A stretch of 35,190 nucleotides of DNA from an uncultured bacterium. GTDB taxonomy: Bacteria; Planctomycetota; Phycisphaerae; Phycisphaerales; SM1A02. Under the pieces are notes generated by a model, which worked only from the letters and a program-made list of their open reading frames with translations, ran no database searches and had not been told where the DNA came from. The stretch lies in NCBI GenBank assembly GCA_903961015.1, contig CAJCCX010000178.1:1-35190 (forward strand), read 5' to 3'. Below are positions 8,833-17,875 of this stretch, piece after piece (position 1 is the stretch's first letter; each line of letters begins with the position of its first letter). A program made the position numbers and the translations under genes.

Positions 8833-10632
8833 ATGTCCATTTCTCGACGCAGTCGTATCGCCCTCACCGCACTGGGAATTTGTGCGCTCGCACTCGTCGG
8901 CTCGATACCGATGACTCTCGAGGACTTCTATGTTCCTGGCACACAAGTTGGCGACACAAATCAAAACATGATTTGGTCATCACAATCATGCATGAATTGT
9001 CACGGAACTTCGAACCCTGGGGATCCATATGCAACGTGGCGAGGAAGCCTGATGGCGCTTGCGGGACGCGATCCCCTCTTCTATGCGCAGATGGCAACGG
9101 CGAATCAAGATGTAGAACACGTAGGAAATTACTGCATACGCTGCCATGTTCCAGGCGCGATTATGACTGGCCATGCACTCGTAAGTGACGGATCGACTCT
9201 GGACGACTATGACCGAGATGGTGTCTCGTGTCACTTCTGTCACTCGATGGTTGATCCGATTTTTAAGCCGGGGATAAGCCCTCCAGGCGACAAGTCGATT
9301 CTTGCGGCACTGACGGATGTTCCAACCCACTATGGCAATGCGGCCTTTGTGCTCGACCCCTCAGGCGAACGCCGCGGGCCCCGACTTGACCACCAAGCGA
9401 TGCACTCCATGACCGTATCGCCGTTTCATACAACAGGCGATTTCTGCGGGACATGCCACGATGTTGGCAATCTCGCAACGACGCGTCAATCCAACGGGAC
9501 GTTTCGGTACAACGCGATCGATGCACGCTCGCCCACGACTGACCCGCATCAACAATTTCCGCTCGAACGCACATACACCGAGTGGAAGTTGAGCGCATTT
9601 GCCAACGGTGGCGTGGACATGGGAGGACGCTTTGGTGGCACTGGTCCAAGTGTTGTTTCTTCGTGTCAAGATTGCCACATGCCGCGGGTCGCAGGAACCG
9701 CTTGCGTTTTTGGACCTGATCGGCCAGATGTTTCAAGGCATGACTTCTCAGGATCCTCAGTCGGCGTGCTCAAAATGATCGCGTTGCAAAGTGTCGGAGA
9801 CCCAGATGTCGATCCAGATGCGATCGCAGCCGCAATTGAAAAATCAATCAATATGTTGCAGAGAGCTGCGTCGGTGGAAGTGGATCAAACTGGCCAAACC
9901 GTTCGCGTACGAGTCATCAATGAATCTGGGCACAAGATTCCAACTGGCCACATCGAGGGTCGGCGGATATGGGTGAATGTAAAAATGTTCAACGCTCAGA
10001 ATGTGGTCATCCGTGAGTATGGCGCATACAACGATGTCACTGCGACACTCGATGAAGACTCCACAGAAATCTATGAGATGCATGTCGGACTCAGTGACTA
10101 CGCATCGAAAATGACGGGGCTGCCATCTGGACCAACTGGGCATATGGCACTCGCTGACACGATAGAAAAAGACAACCGTATTCCACCACGTGGTTTTGAA
10201 AATGCAGCGTTTGAAGCGGGTGGCGCTCCAGTCGTCGGGCATTCCTATGCGGACGGTCAATACTGGGATGATTCTTACTTTGCAGTAGTCGCAGGTGCCG
10301 CACGTGCTGAGGTCTCGGTGATGTACCAGAATCTGCCGCGTGATTACATCGAACATTTGCGTGACGGCAACCACACAAATACACAAGGAATGACGCTCTG
10401 GACATTATGGAATGCGACAGACCGCGGCGCACCGATCACGATGGCGTCCACAAAAATTCAATTGGTTGAGGCACTCTCTGGAGATGTCAACGGCGATGAT
10501 CACGTCGACGGATCGGATCTCGCTTACCTCCTCTCGGGATGGGGAACGATCGACTCTCCAGCTGATCTCGACGGAAATCGCATCGTCGATGGCCCAGATT
10601 TGGCGATCGTCATTGCGGGTTGGACTGGGTGA
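8833..10632 (+). CDS. Secreted pentaheme cytochrome c family protein with C-terminal dockerin-like domain
   Basis: CMNCH, CIRCH, CHFCH, CGTCH, CQDCH; ESGHKIPTGHIEGRRIW; C-terminal GDVNGDDHVDGSDLAYLLSGWG...ADLDGNRIVDGPDLAIVIAGW paired Ca-binding-like repeats. Confidence 0.9.
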   Translation: MSISRRSRIALTALGICALALVGSIPMTLEDFYVPGTQVGDTNQNMIWSSQSCMNCHGTSNPGDPYATWRGSLMALAGRDPLFYAQMATANQDVEHVGNYCIRCHVPGAIMTGHALVSDGSTLDDYDRDGVSCHFCHSMVDPIFKPGISPPGDKSILAALTDVPTHYGNAAFVLDPSGERRGPRLDHQAMHSMTVSPFHTTGDFCGTCHDVGNLATTRQSNGTFRYNAIDARSPTTDPHQQFPLERTYTEWKLSAFANGGVDMGGRFGGTGPSVVSSCQDCHMPRVAGTACVFGPDRPDVSRHDFSGSSVGVLKMIALQSVGDPDVDPDAIAAAIEKSINMLQRAASVEVDQTGQTVRVRVINESGHKIPTGHIEGRRIWVNVKMFNAQNVVIREYGAYNDVTATLDEDSTEIYEMHVGLSDYASKMTGLPSGPTGHMALADTIEKDNRIPPRGFENAAFEAGGAPVVGHSYADGQYWDDSYFAVVAGAARAEVSVMYQNLPRDYIEHLRDGNHTNTQGMTLWTLWNATDRGAPITMASTKIQLVEALSGDVNGDDHVDGSDLAYLLSGWGTIDSPADLDGNRIVDGPDLAIVIAGWTG

Positions 10633-10633
10633 C

Positions 10634-12108
10634 ATGACGCAATCGACGCGAGTTGCGCTGACCATCTCGGCGGCAAAGGCGCGAGCTTCGAAACACGGTC
10701 GAGTCCGTGCGATTGTTCTCGTCGGAGTTCATCTCATCGTCGCAATACACATCGCACACTGGATGATGGCCAAGCGAACGCTTGCGCCGATGGAACTGAA
10801 CGAATCGATGTACACGCTCGAGCAAGGTGCGATCACTGTCGGCGGCATATTGATGGCGCTCATTCTTTTGGCGTCCTCTTGTTCGGTCGTTTTTTTTGCG
10901 CTTGGGGATGTCATGTTCTTGCCCTACAAGATGGCGCAGCGTGGTTGCTTGAACGTATCGGCATTCGCCCGCGTCCAATTCGCTCGCGACTCGCCCCGTT
11001 CATTGCAATTGCCGCGGCACTTTCGATGTTCGTCTGGCCACAGATCGAGCGGTGGCAAGCCGGTCGTGAATGGCTCGGACTTCGAGTAACGACAGACAGC
11101 GAAGGATTCGGATCACTGGTCACCGAAAACTTTCTACGCAATCTTCCAGGACCGATCACAACAACTGCGACTTTCATCGTCTGCGGCGGAGTGTTGGTAT
11201 GGATCCTGGGCTCCCGATCGTTCTGTCGCGTGATTTGTCCTTATGGCGCGCTCTTTTCGGCGGCAGATCGTCTCTCAATTGGAGCCATCCGACTCACGGG
11301 CGACTGCGATTCATGCGGACTCTGTACGGCAACCTGCACTTCCCACATCCGAGTGCATGAAGAGACAGCACGACACGGACGCGTGGTATCGCCAAATTGC
11401 TTGAAGGATCTCGACTGCATTAAAGTCTGTCCACGCAACGCACTTTCATGGGGGTGGGGCGCCCCGAGTCTCTTACGAAGCCTCGGCGAGTCACGCTTTA
11501 CGCCGAATCCTTGGACATGGGGAGAGGATGTATTGCTGCTCGTTGTCGCTGCATTCTGCACCATCACATTCCGAAGCCTGTATGGCGAAGTCCCCTTCTT
11601 TCTCGCACTCGGACTCGCGCTGATCGTTGCCTGGATTGTCGTCATGACTGTGCGGATGCGCACTTCGCCTGATCTGCGAATCTCAAGAATCCAACTTCAG
11701 CGCAGCGGCCGCACGACGCGGGCAGGTGCGGTCTGGTTGACGGCGACGATTGGATTACTGTTATTCGTTGGGCACTGCGGTTGGATTCGACTTCATGAAC
11801 AACTCGGGCGCAATGCGTGGGCGCAGTGCGCAGCTGACCCAACTGCCGCAGCATCCTCTGGAGCTGCACAGCGTGGTGCGGATCAGTTCGAAGCCGTTCT
11901 GCGATTTGGAATTTGGCACCCTGCGTATGTCCACCGCATGCTCTGCGACATCTATGTTTGGAGCGGCCGCGCAGATCTCGCACGCCCCCATGCAATTGCA
12001 ATGACGGAGATCTGGCCAGAATCTGTCGAGCGCCGTGCACAACTTGAGGAAGTTCTGCGAATGGCGCAGGTTCTGGAGACGAAAGCCAAAAAACTCGGAC
12101 CGAGTTGA
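10634..12108 (+). CDS. NapH/CcoG/NosR-like polytopic 4Fe-4S membrane protein, interrupted by an apparent 1-nt frameshift near 10875
   Basis: N-terminal part MTQSTRV...HIAHWMMAKRTLAPMELNESMYTLEQGAITVGGILMALILLAS in one frame; continuation LFGRFFCAWGCHVLALQD... with CDSCGLCTATC and CLKDLDCIKVCP in another frame (ORF track 10879-12108). Confidence 0.78.
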
Positions 12109-12146
12109 CGAAACCCCTATTTCGGATACTCTTGTCCGATTATAGG
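12092..12146. promoter_or_regulatory. 15-bp odd palindrome AACTCGG-A-CCGAGTT over the stop codon, followed by imperfect inverted repeat CCTATTTCGGA...TCCGATTATAGG
   Basis: Direct reading; 12092-12106 and 12116-12146. Confidence 0.45.
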
Positions 12147-12204
12147 CATTTCAACATGCTTCGCGTTCTGCCTCACGAAATCATGGCTTCGGAGAGTACT
12201 GCAC

Positions 12205-14052
12205 ATGAACACACATTCATTTCATATTCCCGTCATGGGAACTGGCTTCACGATCGACACACCAATCAAGGTTGCGAAATTTGGAATCTCGAGCGTGATT
12301 TCGCTCGTCGACGATCACTTGATCGAGCAGATGCGCCGGCGATACTGCGCACTGCACGGCGAAACGTTCGAACCCATCGCCGACAGCGAAAAGGATCACC
12401 GAGCCCTTCGCATCACGGCGTATCTGAATCTTCTCGACCTGATCGTGGGGCGTCAGATTGGCGAAATGAAGTGGCAATCATTTGATGGGGTCAGCGATCT
12501 CAGCCTCTACTTCGATCGCATGCACGACCAGTCCGATCTGAAACGTGCATATCAAGAGATGTTGTTGATGGATGAAGGAGCAAACAAAGTCGTTCGCGGT
12601 GACTACCTCCGCACATGCGTGGTCGCTGGCTCTATTGATGTCAACATCATGACCAAAGCCGACCGTGAAAACTCATTCAAGGGAGAAAAGTTGCCGCGAG
12701 AATTTTCGGATGCACTTGCGGCGCTGCGTGGCTATGCAAATAGTTCGCTGCGATCATCAGTCATTTTTTCCGCGGGGCTGAATCCGTATCTTTATAGTTA
12801 TGTCGCTGAATTTGATGATTTCTATGCGGGGATCGGGGAGTCTCCACGCAAGAAAGTCGTGCTCAAAGTCAGCGATTTTAGATCCGCATCGATCCAAGCA
12901 AGAACCCTTGCCAAGAAAGGCGTCTGGGTGAGCGAGTTCCGCGTCGAGTCTGGACTGAATTGCGGCGGCCACGCATTTCCCACGGCGGGGCATTTGCTCG
13001 GACCAATACTTGATGAGTTCAAACACAAGAAGCGCGAATTGATTGATCAACTCTTTCCGATCTATCAATCCGCACTCCTCAAAGGGAATCGAGTTGCGCC
13101 ATCTGCGCCCTATCCCGTTCTTGTCACTGCACAAGGTGGCGTCGGCACGGCAGAGGAGCACGATTTCCTCTTGGAACATTACGACGTGCATTCCGTTGGA
13201 TGGGGCACTCCATTTCTGTTGGTGCCAGAAGTCACGGCAGTTGATCAGTCGACCTTGGATGCGCTTCTGGCAAAGGACAAGGATGTCTATCTCAGCGACA
13301 GTTCTCCACTGGGAGTCCCCTATTACAACCTCCGCAATTCAGCCAGCGAAGAAAAGAGGTCCTCACGAATCGACGCTCGAAAGCCAGGCAGTCCATGCCT
13401 CAACAAACATCTCGCATTGAACACTGAGTTCGGCGAACCTTTGTGCGTCGCATCGCGGGAGTACCAACGAAAGAAGCTGAAAGAGATTCAGAAACTCGAT
13501 TTGAGTGCATCCGATTTCGCCGCCAAGACAGCGCCCATTCTTGAAAAGTCGTGCATCTGCCGAAATCTTGGAGACGGAGCTCTTTTGAAGTACGGGATCA
13601 CAGTGAAGAAAACTGAACTGACGCCAGCGATATGCCCTGGTCCCAACATCGCATATTTTTCGAGAGTCTGTTCATTGTCAGAGATGGTTGGGCATATTTA
13701 TGGAAGGATCAGCGTTTTCAATCCACTGGAGAGTCGCCCCCATATGTTCATCAATGAACTTCGAATCTACGCCGATTACTTCATCGAACGACTTCGGCGA
13801 GCGAGTCCGAGTCCCGCGAATAAAGAGATTCACTATTTCATAGAATTCAAGCAGAACCTCTTGAGTGGTATCGCCTATTACGCAGAACTTTTACGGACGA
13901 TGCGTATGGCCTCCACAATAAGCAGCGACAACTTTGCGTCCGCTCTCACTTCATTAAGCAAGCAATTGGAATTGATCAGAGTCCCAGAACCAACTCCAGA
14001 TGCAGTTCTTGAGGCAAATGTGATGCTTTCAGTTTCGAATCGATTTCAATAA
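12205..14052 (+). CDS. Protein of unknown function (615 aa), possibly TIM-barrel/flavoprotein-like, with C-terminal Cys cluster
   Basis: Long ORF with SD-like ggagag upstream; motifs VMGTGFTIDTPIKVAKFGISSVISLVDD, LNCGGHAFPTAGHLLGP, VLVTAQGGVGTAEEHDFLLEHY, CICRNLGDG...CPGPNIAYFSRVC. Confidence 0.8.
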   Translation: MNTHSFHIPVMGTGFTIDTPIKVAKFGISSVISLVDDHLIEQMRRRYCALHGETFEPIADSEKDHRALRITAYLNLLDLIVGRQIGEMKWQSFDGVSDLSLYFDRMHDQSDLKRAYQEMLLMDEGANKVVRGDYLRTCVVAGSIDVNIMTKADRENSFKGEKLPREFSDALAALRGYANSSLRSSVIFSAGLNPYLYSYVAEFDDFYAGIGESPRKKVVLKVSDFRSASIQARTLAKKGVWVSEFRVESGLNCGGHAFPTAGHLLGPILDEFKHKKRELIDQLFPIYQSALLKGNRVAPSAPYPVLVTAQGGVGTAEEHDFLLEHYDVHSVGWGTPFLLVPEVTAVDQSTLDALLAKDKDVYLSDSSPLGVPYYNLRNSASEEKRSSRIDARKPGSPCLNKHLALNTEFGEPLCVASREYQRKKLKEIQKLDLSASDFAAKTAPILEKSCICRNLGDGALLKYGITVKKTELTPAICPGPNIAYFSRVCSLSEMVGHIYGRISVFNPLESRPHMFINELRIYADYFIERLRRASPSPANKEIHYFIEFKQNLLSGIAYYAELLRTMRMASTISSDNFASALTSLSKQLELIRVPEPTPDAVLEANVMLSVSNRFQ

Positions 14053-14057
14053 AAAAC

Positions 14058-14085
14058 TTGCCTCAAACAAACTTTGTGCTATAGT
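14058..14085 (+). promoter_or_regulatory. Predicted promoter TTGCCT-N16-TATAGT with extended -10 (TGcTATAGT)
   Basis: Direct reading; about 220 nt upstream of the helicase start. Confidence 0.5.
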
Positions 14086-14091
14086 CGGGAT

Positions 14092-14305
14092 CTACCCCGC
14101 CGGTAAGCCTCAGGTTGCAGCACTTTGCTTGCGACACTTCTCTGGGATTCAGCCGGCAACTTTTGGTGGCGCATCGGAAGCGCCCCATCAGTGCCAATAG
14201 GCCTGATTCTGCTTCTTCCCGGCTCGTCCGCGGTGGTGCCAGATCCGTCCAGTACACAGACCAACGGTCTCCGAATAGACCAGTGGTTAGAAAGTTGTTT
14301 TCATT
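14092..14305 (+). promoter_or_regulatory. Long structured 5' leader of the DEAD-box helicase gene
   Basis: About 210 nt noncoding; helices AGGTTGC/GCAACTT (14112-14118/14156-14162), GGCGC/GCGCC (14168-14172/14180-14184), and AGACCaacGGTCTccgaatAGACC. Confidence 0.4.
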
Positions 14306-15682
14306 TTGTCACACGACACTGTCTCTCAAGTCTCTCCCCCGTCCGCATTCTCTTCACTCAATTTGGTCAAGCCATTGCTCGACGCTCTCAACGCCGAGGG
14401 TTACACCACGCCAACTCCAATTCAAACGCAAGCAATTCCGCCTGCGCTTGAAGGGCGCGATGTCTTGGGCATTGCACAAACAGGAACTGGCAAAACAGCT
14501 GCGTTTGCGCTACCAATTTTGAACCAACTCATTGGCAAATCAACACCAGCAACTCCGCTTTTGCACGGGCGTGCACCACGCGCATTGATCTTGGCGCCAA
14601 CGCGCGAGCTCGCCGCACAAATCGGCGAGAGCTTCGCTGCGTATGGCCGTCGAACGCAAATCAAATGTGCCGTTGTCTATGGAGGCGTCGGACAACGACC
14701 TCAAGTGAATGCACTTCGTAATGGCGTTGACATTCTCGTTGCAACCCCAGGACGTTTGATGGATTTGATGCAACAACGACTCGTTGACCTTCGATCAATC
14801 TCATTCGTTGTGCTTGACGAAGCAGACCGAATGCTTGACATGGGTTTCATAGATCCAATTCGCCGCATCATGGCGGTCGTACCGACCAAACGACAGACGA
14901 TGCTTTTTTCGGCGACCATGCCGAGCGAGATCAAGCATCTTGCAGATTCTTTTATGAAGGATCCAGTTCGCGTCGCTGTCACCCCTGCTTCGTCAACAGT
15001 CGACCGTATCGAACAACATCTCTATCAGGTGTCGACTGCGCAGAAGACTCAGTTGTTGCTGTACGTGCTTGCTTCGAAAGGCGTCGAGCGAACTCTTGTG
15101 TTTATGAAGACCAAGCATGGCGCAGATCGCGTTGTGAAACGACTGCATGCTGCTGGCGTGAGTGCGCAGGCAATCCACGGTAATAAGGCTCAAAATCATC
15201 GAATTCGTGCCCTCGAGGCGTTTCGCTCTGGTGAATCTCCCGTGCTTGTTGCAACTGATATTGCAGCACGCGGAATTGATGTTGACGGCATCACGCATGT
15301 GATCAACTTCGATCTTCCGATGGAGCCCGAGGCGTATGTGCATCGCATTGGTCGCACAGCTCGTGCAGGTGCTTCTGGAATTGCGATCACATTCTGCTCG
15401 ACTGAAGAGCGTGGACTTCTGCGAAGCGTAGAAAAATTGACACGCAAGCAAATTCCACTCTTGCCGCTGCCAACATCTTTGCCACCGATGCCACAAGCAC
15501 CGGCGCAGTCAATCCAAGCAAAACCACCAGCGAATCCACAGCGTCGCAACTCTCCTCAGCGAGGACATTCGCCTCAGCGCCAACATGCGCCCGAACAAAC
15601 GCACGCACCAAAGATGCCACATGCGCATCGAGGTCCATCGGTTGCAGGTCGATCAATGTCGCGCAGAACGCAAGGACGTTGA
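14306..15682 (+). CDS. ATP-dependent DEAD-box RNA helicase, RhlE-like, probable TTG start
   Basis: AQTGTGKT, PTRELA, DEAD (VLDEADRML), SAT, ATDIAARGID, HRIGRTAR; basic low-complexity C-terminal tail. Confidence 0.93.
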   Translation: MSHDTVSQVSPPSAFSSLNLVKPLLDALNAEGYTTPTPIQTQAIPPALEGRDVLGIAQTGTGKTAAFALPILNQLIGKSTPATPLLHGRAPRALILAPTRELAAQIGESFAAYGRRTQIKCAVVYGGVGQRPQVNALRNGVDILVATPGRLMDLMQQRLVDLRSISFVVLDEADRMLDMGFIDPIRRIMAVVPTKRQTMLFSATMPSEIKHLADSFMKDPVRVAVTPASSTVDRIEQHLYQVSTAQKTQLLLYVLASKGVERTLVFMKTKHGADRVVKRLHAAGVSAQAIHGNKAQNHRIRALEAFRSGESPVLVATDIAARGIDVDGITHVINFDLPMEPEAYVHRIGRTARAGASGIAITFCSTEERGLLRSVEKLTRKQIPLLPLPTSLPPMPQAPAQSIQAKPPANPQRRNSPQRGHSPQRQHAPEQTHAPKMPHAHRGPSVAGRSMSRRTQGR

Positions 15683-15764
15683 CTGGACGCCAAAATAGCA
15701 CGCAAGTGCACACTGAATTCCACTTTTCTTTATACGCTATTACATAGAAAGAGAGAGTCACACA

Positions 15765-16247
15765 ATGCCTCAATCATCCGCCGTTCAGTGGGTCATCACA
15801 ATCAATTTTCGCCAAGCAAATTTGCTGAGTTGCCACCGTGTACCAAATCACGGATGGCATGCAGATCAGCAGGCAACTCTCGACAATCCGTGGGAAGACT
15901 TCCATGAGCATGACCGCCCTTCGATTCTCGGACAGGGTGGAGTCGATGGATCCGCAAAGCGGACGGCTTCGGTTGGGCACGAACAAGAGGAACTTCACAA
16001 GCGATTTGCCGCGGATGTTTGCCGTTGGATGAAGAAGGTCACCCAGGAATCCAAGATTGAGAGCGTGAACGTTTTCGCGCCATCACGCGTCTTGGGTTTG
16101 ATTCGTGAGCAGCTTGCGGACTTGAGTACGCAGGCTATTTTTCATGATTGCGACATCGCAAACCTGAAACCAAGTGAAATCGCTACCCACCCTACCGTTG
16201 TTCGCTCTCTTGAACCACGCAGCGAATCAGCAAAGAGCGGAAGCTGA
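15765..16247 (+). CDS. Host attachment protein family (baeRF-like)
   Basis: RFAADVCRWMKKVTQESKIESVNVFAPSRVLGLIREQL and DIANLKPSEIATHP pattern. Confidence 0.6.
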   Translation: MPQSSAVQWVITINFRQANLLSCHRVPNHGWHADQQATLDNPWEDFHEHDRPSILGQGGVDGSAKRTASVGHEQEELHKRFAADVCRWMKKVTQESKIESVNVFAPSRVLGLIREQLADLSTQAIFHDCDIANLKPSEIATHPTVVRSLEPRSESAKSGS

Positions 16248-16259
16248 ATTCACGGCTCA

Positions 16260-16808
16260 TCACTGAACTGTGAGTGATTCTGCGGCTTGATGTAGCACCG
16301 AGAGAGGTGACACCGAGAGCGGCAGCATCGAAATTCGTCCAGGCATTCCCTTCATCGCACGTTCTGCACGGAGGTATGTATGGCATGCAACGCAGGTGTG
16401 CGTCAAGACCGCAAAGTCATCCGATGCCGCATCTAATTGTTTCGCTCGTGCGTGGCCAGCCATCTGATCGCAAATTTCGCGAAACCGCGAACTCATCGCG
16501 AAATAGGCTGCGGAATCATTGACAATCCACTCGCCGCCCTCACTGATGCGTTTGAGCGCGAGTGCGTTTCCCTCAATTTTTGTGTAATCACTCACAACGA
16601 GTCCATCGAGAAGCGCCTGTGCATGAACAAGTTTCGATTGCATGACGCCGGACATCGTGGCTTGCGGTGGCGTATCGAATGCGCTTGCCGCTTTGAGCGA
16701 ACTTGCTTGAGCCGACGAATCGTTCGCCTGACTACCAGCACAGGACGCCAGAAGGCATGTTAGAAGGCATGTCAGAACTGAAAACGAAAGATGATTAATC
16801 CGCTGCAT
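16260..16808 (-). CDS. Putative lipoprotein cytochrome c (class II/c'-like), single CVACH
   Basis: Lipobox LLASC; four-helix-like sequence with C-terminal CVACHTYLRAE. Confidence 0.7.
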   Translation of the reverse strand: MQRINHLSFSVLTCLLTCLLASCAGSQANDSSAQASSLKAASAFDTPPQATMSGVMQSKLVHAQALLDGLVVSDYTKIEGNALALKRISEGGEWIVNDSAAYFAMSSRFREICDQMAGHARAKQLDAASDDFAVLTHTCVACHTYLRAERAMKGMPGRISMLPLSVSPLSVLHQAAESLTVQ

Positions 16809-16837
16809 GAATGAAACTCCATTGATTCGCCGAACAA

Positions 16838-17803
16838 TTAAACGACGCTACGAAGTCCAGAAGTTTGGGCTGCTTCTCTCTGCACAGTCAGCACTGGGCA
16901 CGGGGCGTAATGCAAAATTTGCTCCGCAATGCTTCCGAGGAGAAATCGATTGATGCCGGTTCGGCCAACCGTTCCGATGGCGATGAGGTCTGCGCCAACT
17001 GCTTCCGCCTCGCGCAACACGGCATCGACTGGACTGTCACGAGCCACTTTGGTGTCGATCTCGAGCCCTTCGCGGCGCAACTGAGTCGCGAACAACTTCA
17101 AGTGCTCACGAGCAGAAGCTTCGGTTTCACCCCAAAATTCAGGCGACGGGATTGGGATATTGATATCGATATAGAGCAGCGGAATTGGCAACGAATGCAG
17201 CAGAACGAGGCGTTGCTGAACGTTCGCCTGCCAAAAATAACTGATGGCATATCCAATTGCCCGCGCCGACTCCTGTGAAAAATCCGTCGATGCGAGAATC
17301 GTCTGAATGCCCTGCGCATTTGGCTTCAACCGTTTGCGATATGCCACCACCGGAATCGATGTGACTTGGATCAGCCGATTCGCAGTCGCACCCATGACGC
17401 GCTGCATGACTGTCGAGCTGGCATGCGCTCCAACAACAATCAGATTTGCTTTGGACTCTTCGGCGAACTGAGAAACAACGAACCACGGCTTTCCAATCGC
17501 ACACTCCGTGCGAACAAGGATCTTCTTCGCCGCAACAATCTTGCGCAGCGCCTCCAGATTTTCACGGACTATTTTCTCAAGCGGACCGCCTTGCTCTGCC
17601 AGCCATGGCAGAGTGGCATCAATCGCATGCACAAGAATCAACTCCGCACTCTGTTCGATAGCAAGTTGCATCGCCCACTCAAGAGCCTCGGACGCCTGCT
17701 TCGAGAAATCGGTCGCAACAAGAATTCGTTGAAGGCTTGAGTATGTTGGAATGCGATCAGCCGCCGAATTTAATTCGCCAGTACTCATTGATGAATGCTC
17801 CAT
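16838..17803 (-). CDS. Tandem-domain universal stress protein UspA family
   Basis: Two Usp domains (ILVATDFSKQASEALEW; TILASTDFSQESARAIGYA); C-terminal ATP motif GTVGRTGINRFLLGS. Start codon uncertain (17788 or 17803). Confidence 0.88.
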   Translation of the reverse strand: MEHSSMSTGELNSAADRIPTYSSLQRILVATDFSKQASEALEWAMQLAIEQSAELILVHAIDATLPWLAEQGGPLEKIVRENLEALRKIVAAKKILVRTECAIGKPWFVVSQFAEESKANLIVVGAHASSTVMQRVMGATANRLIQVTSIPVVAYRKRLKPNAQGIQTILASTDFSQESARAIGYAISYFWQANVQQRLVLLHSLPIPLLYIDINIPIPSPEFWGETEASAREHLKLFATQLRREGLEIDTKVARDSPVDAVLREAEAVGADLIAIGTVGRTGINRFLLGSIAEQILHYAPCPVLTVQREAAQTSGLRSVV

Positions 17804-17875
17804 ATTGGTAGTGATTCTCTCATAAATCTGTGCACATTCTGCCCCAACGGCGGACAATCTATCATACAACGCGTA

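Noticed and set aside
10870-10890. Programmed -1 ribosomal frameshift in the 4Fe-4S membrane protein gene
   Set aside because: No X-XXY-YYZ slippery heptamer at the transition; the 8-T run lies downstream and is already read in the correct frame. A lost base (sequence error or mutation) is simpler.
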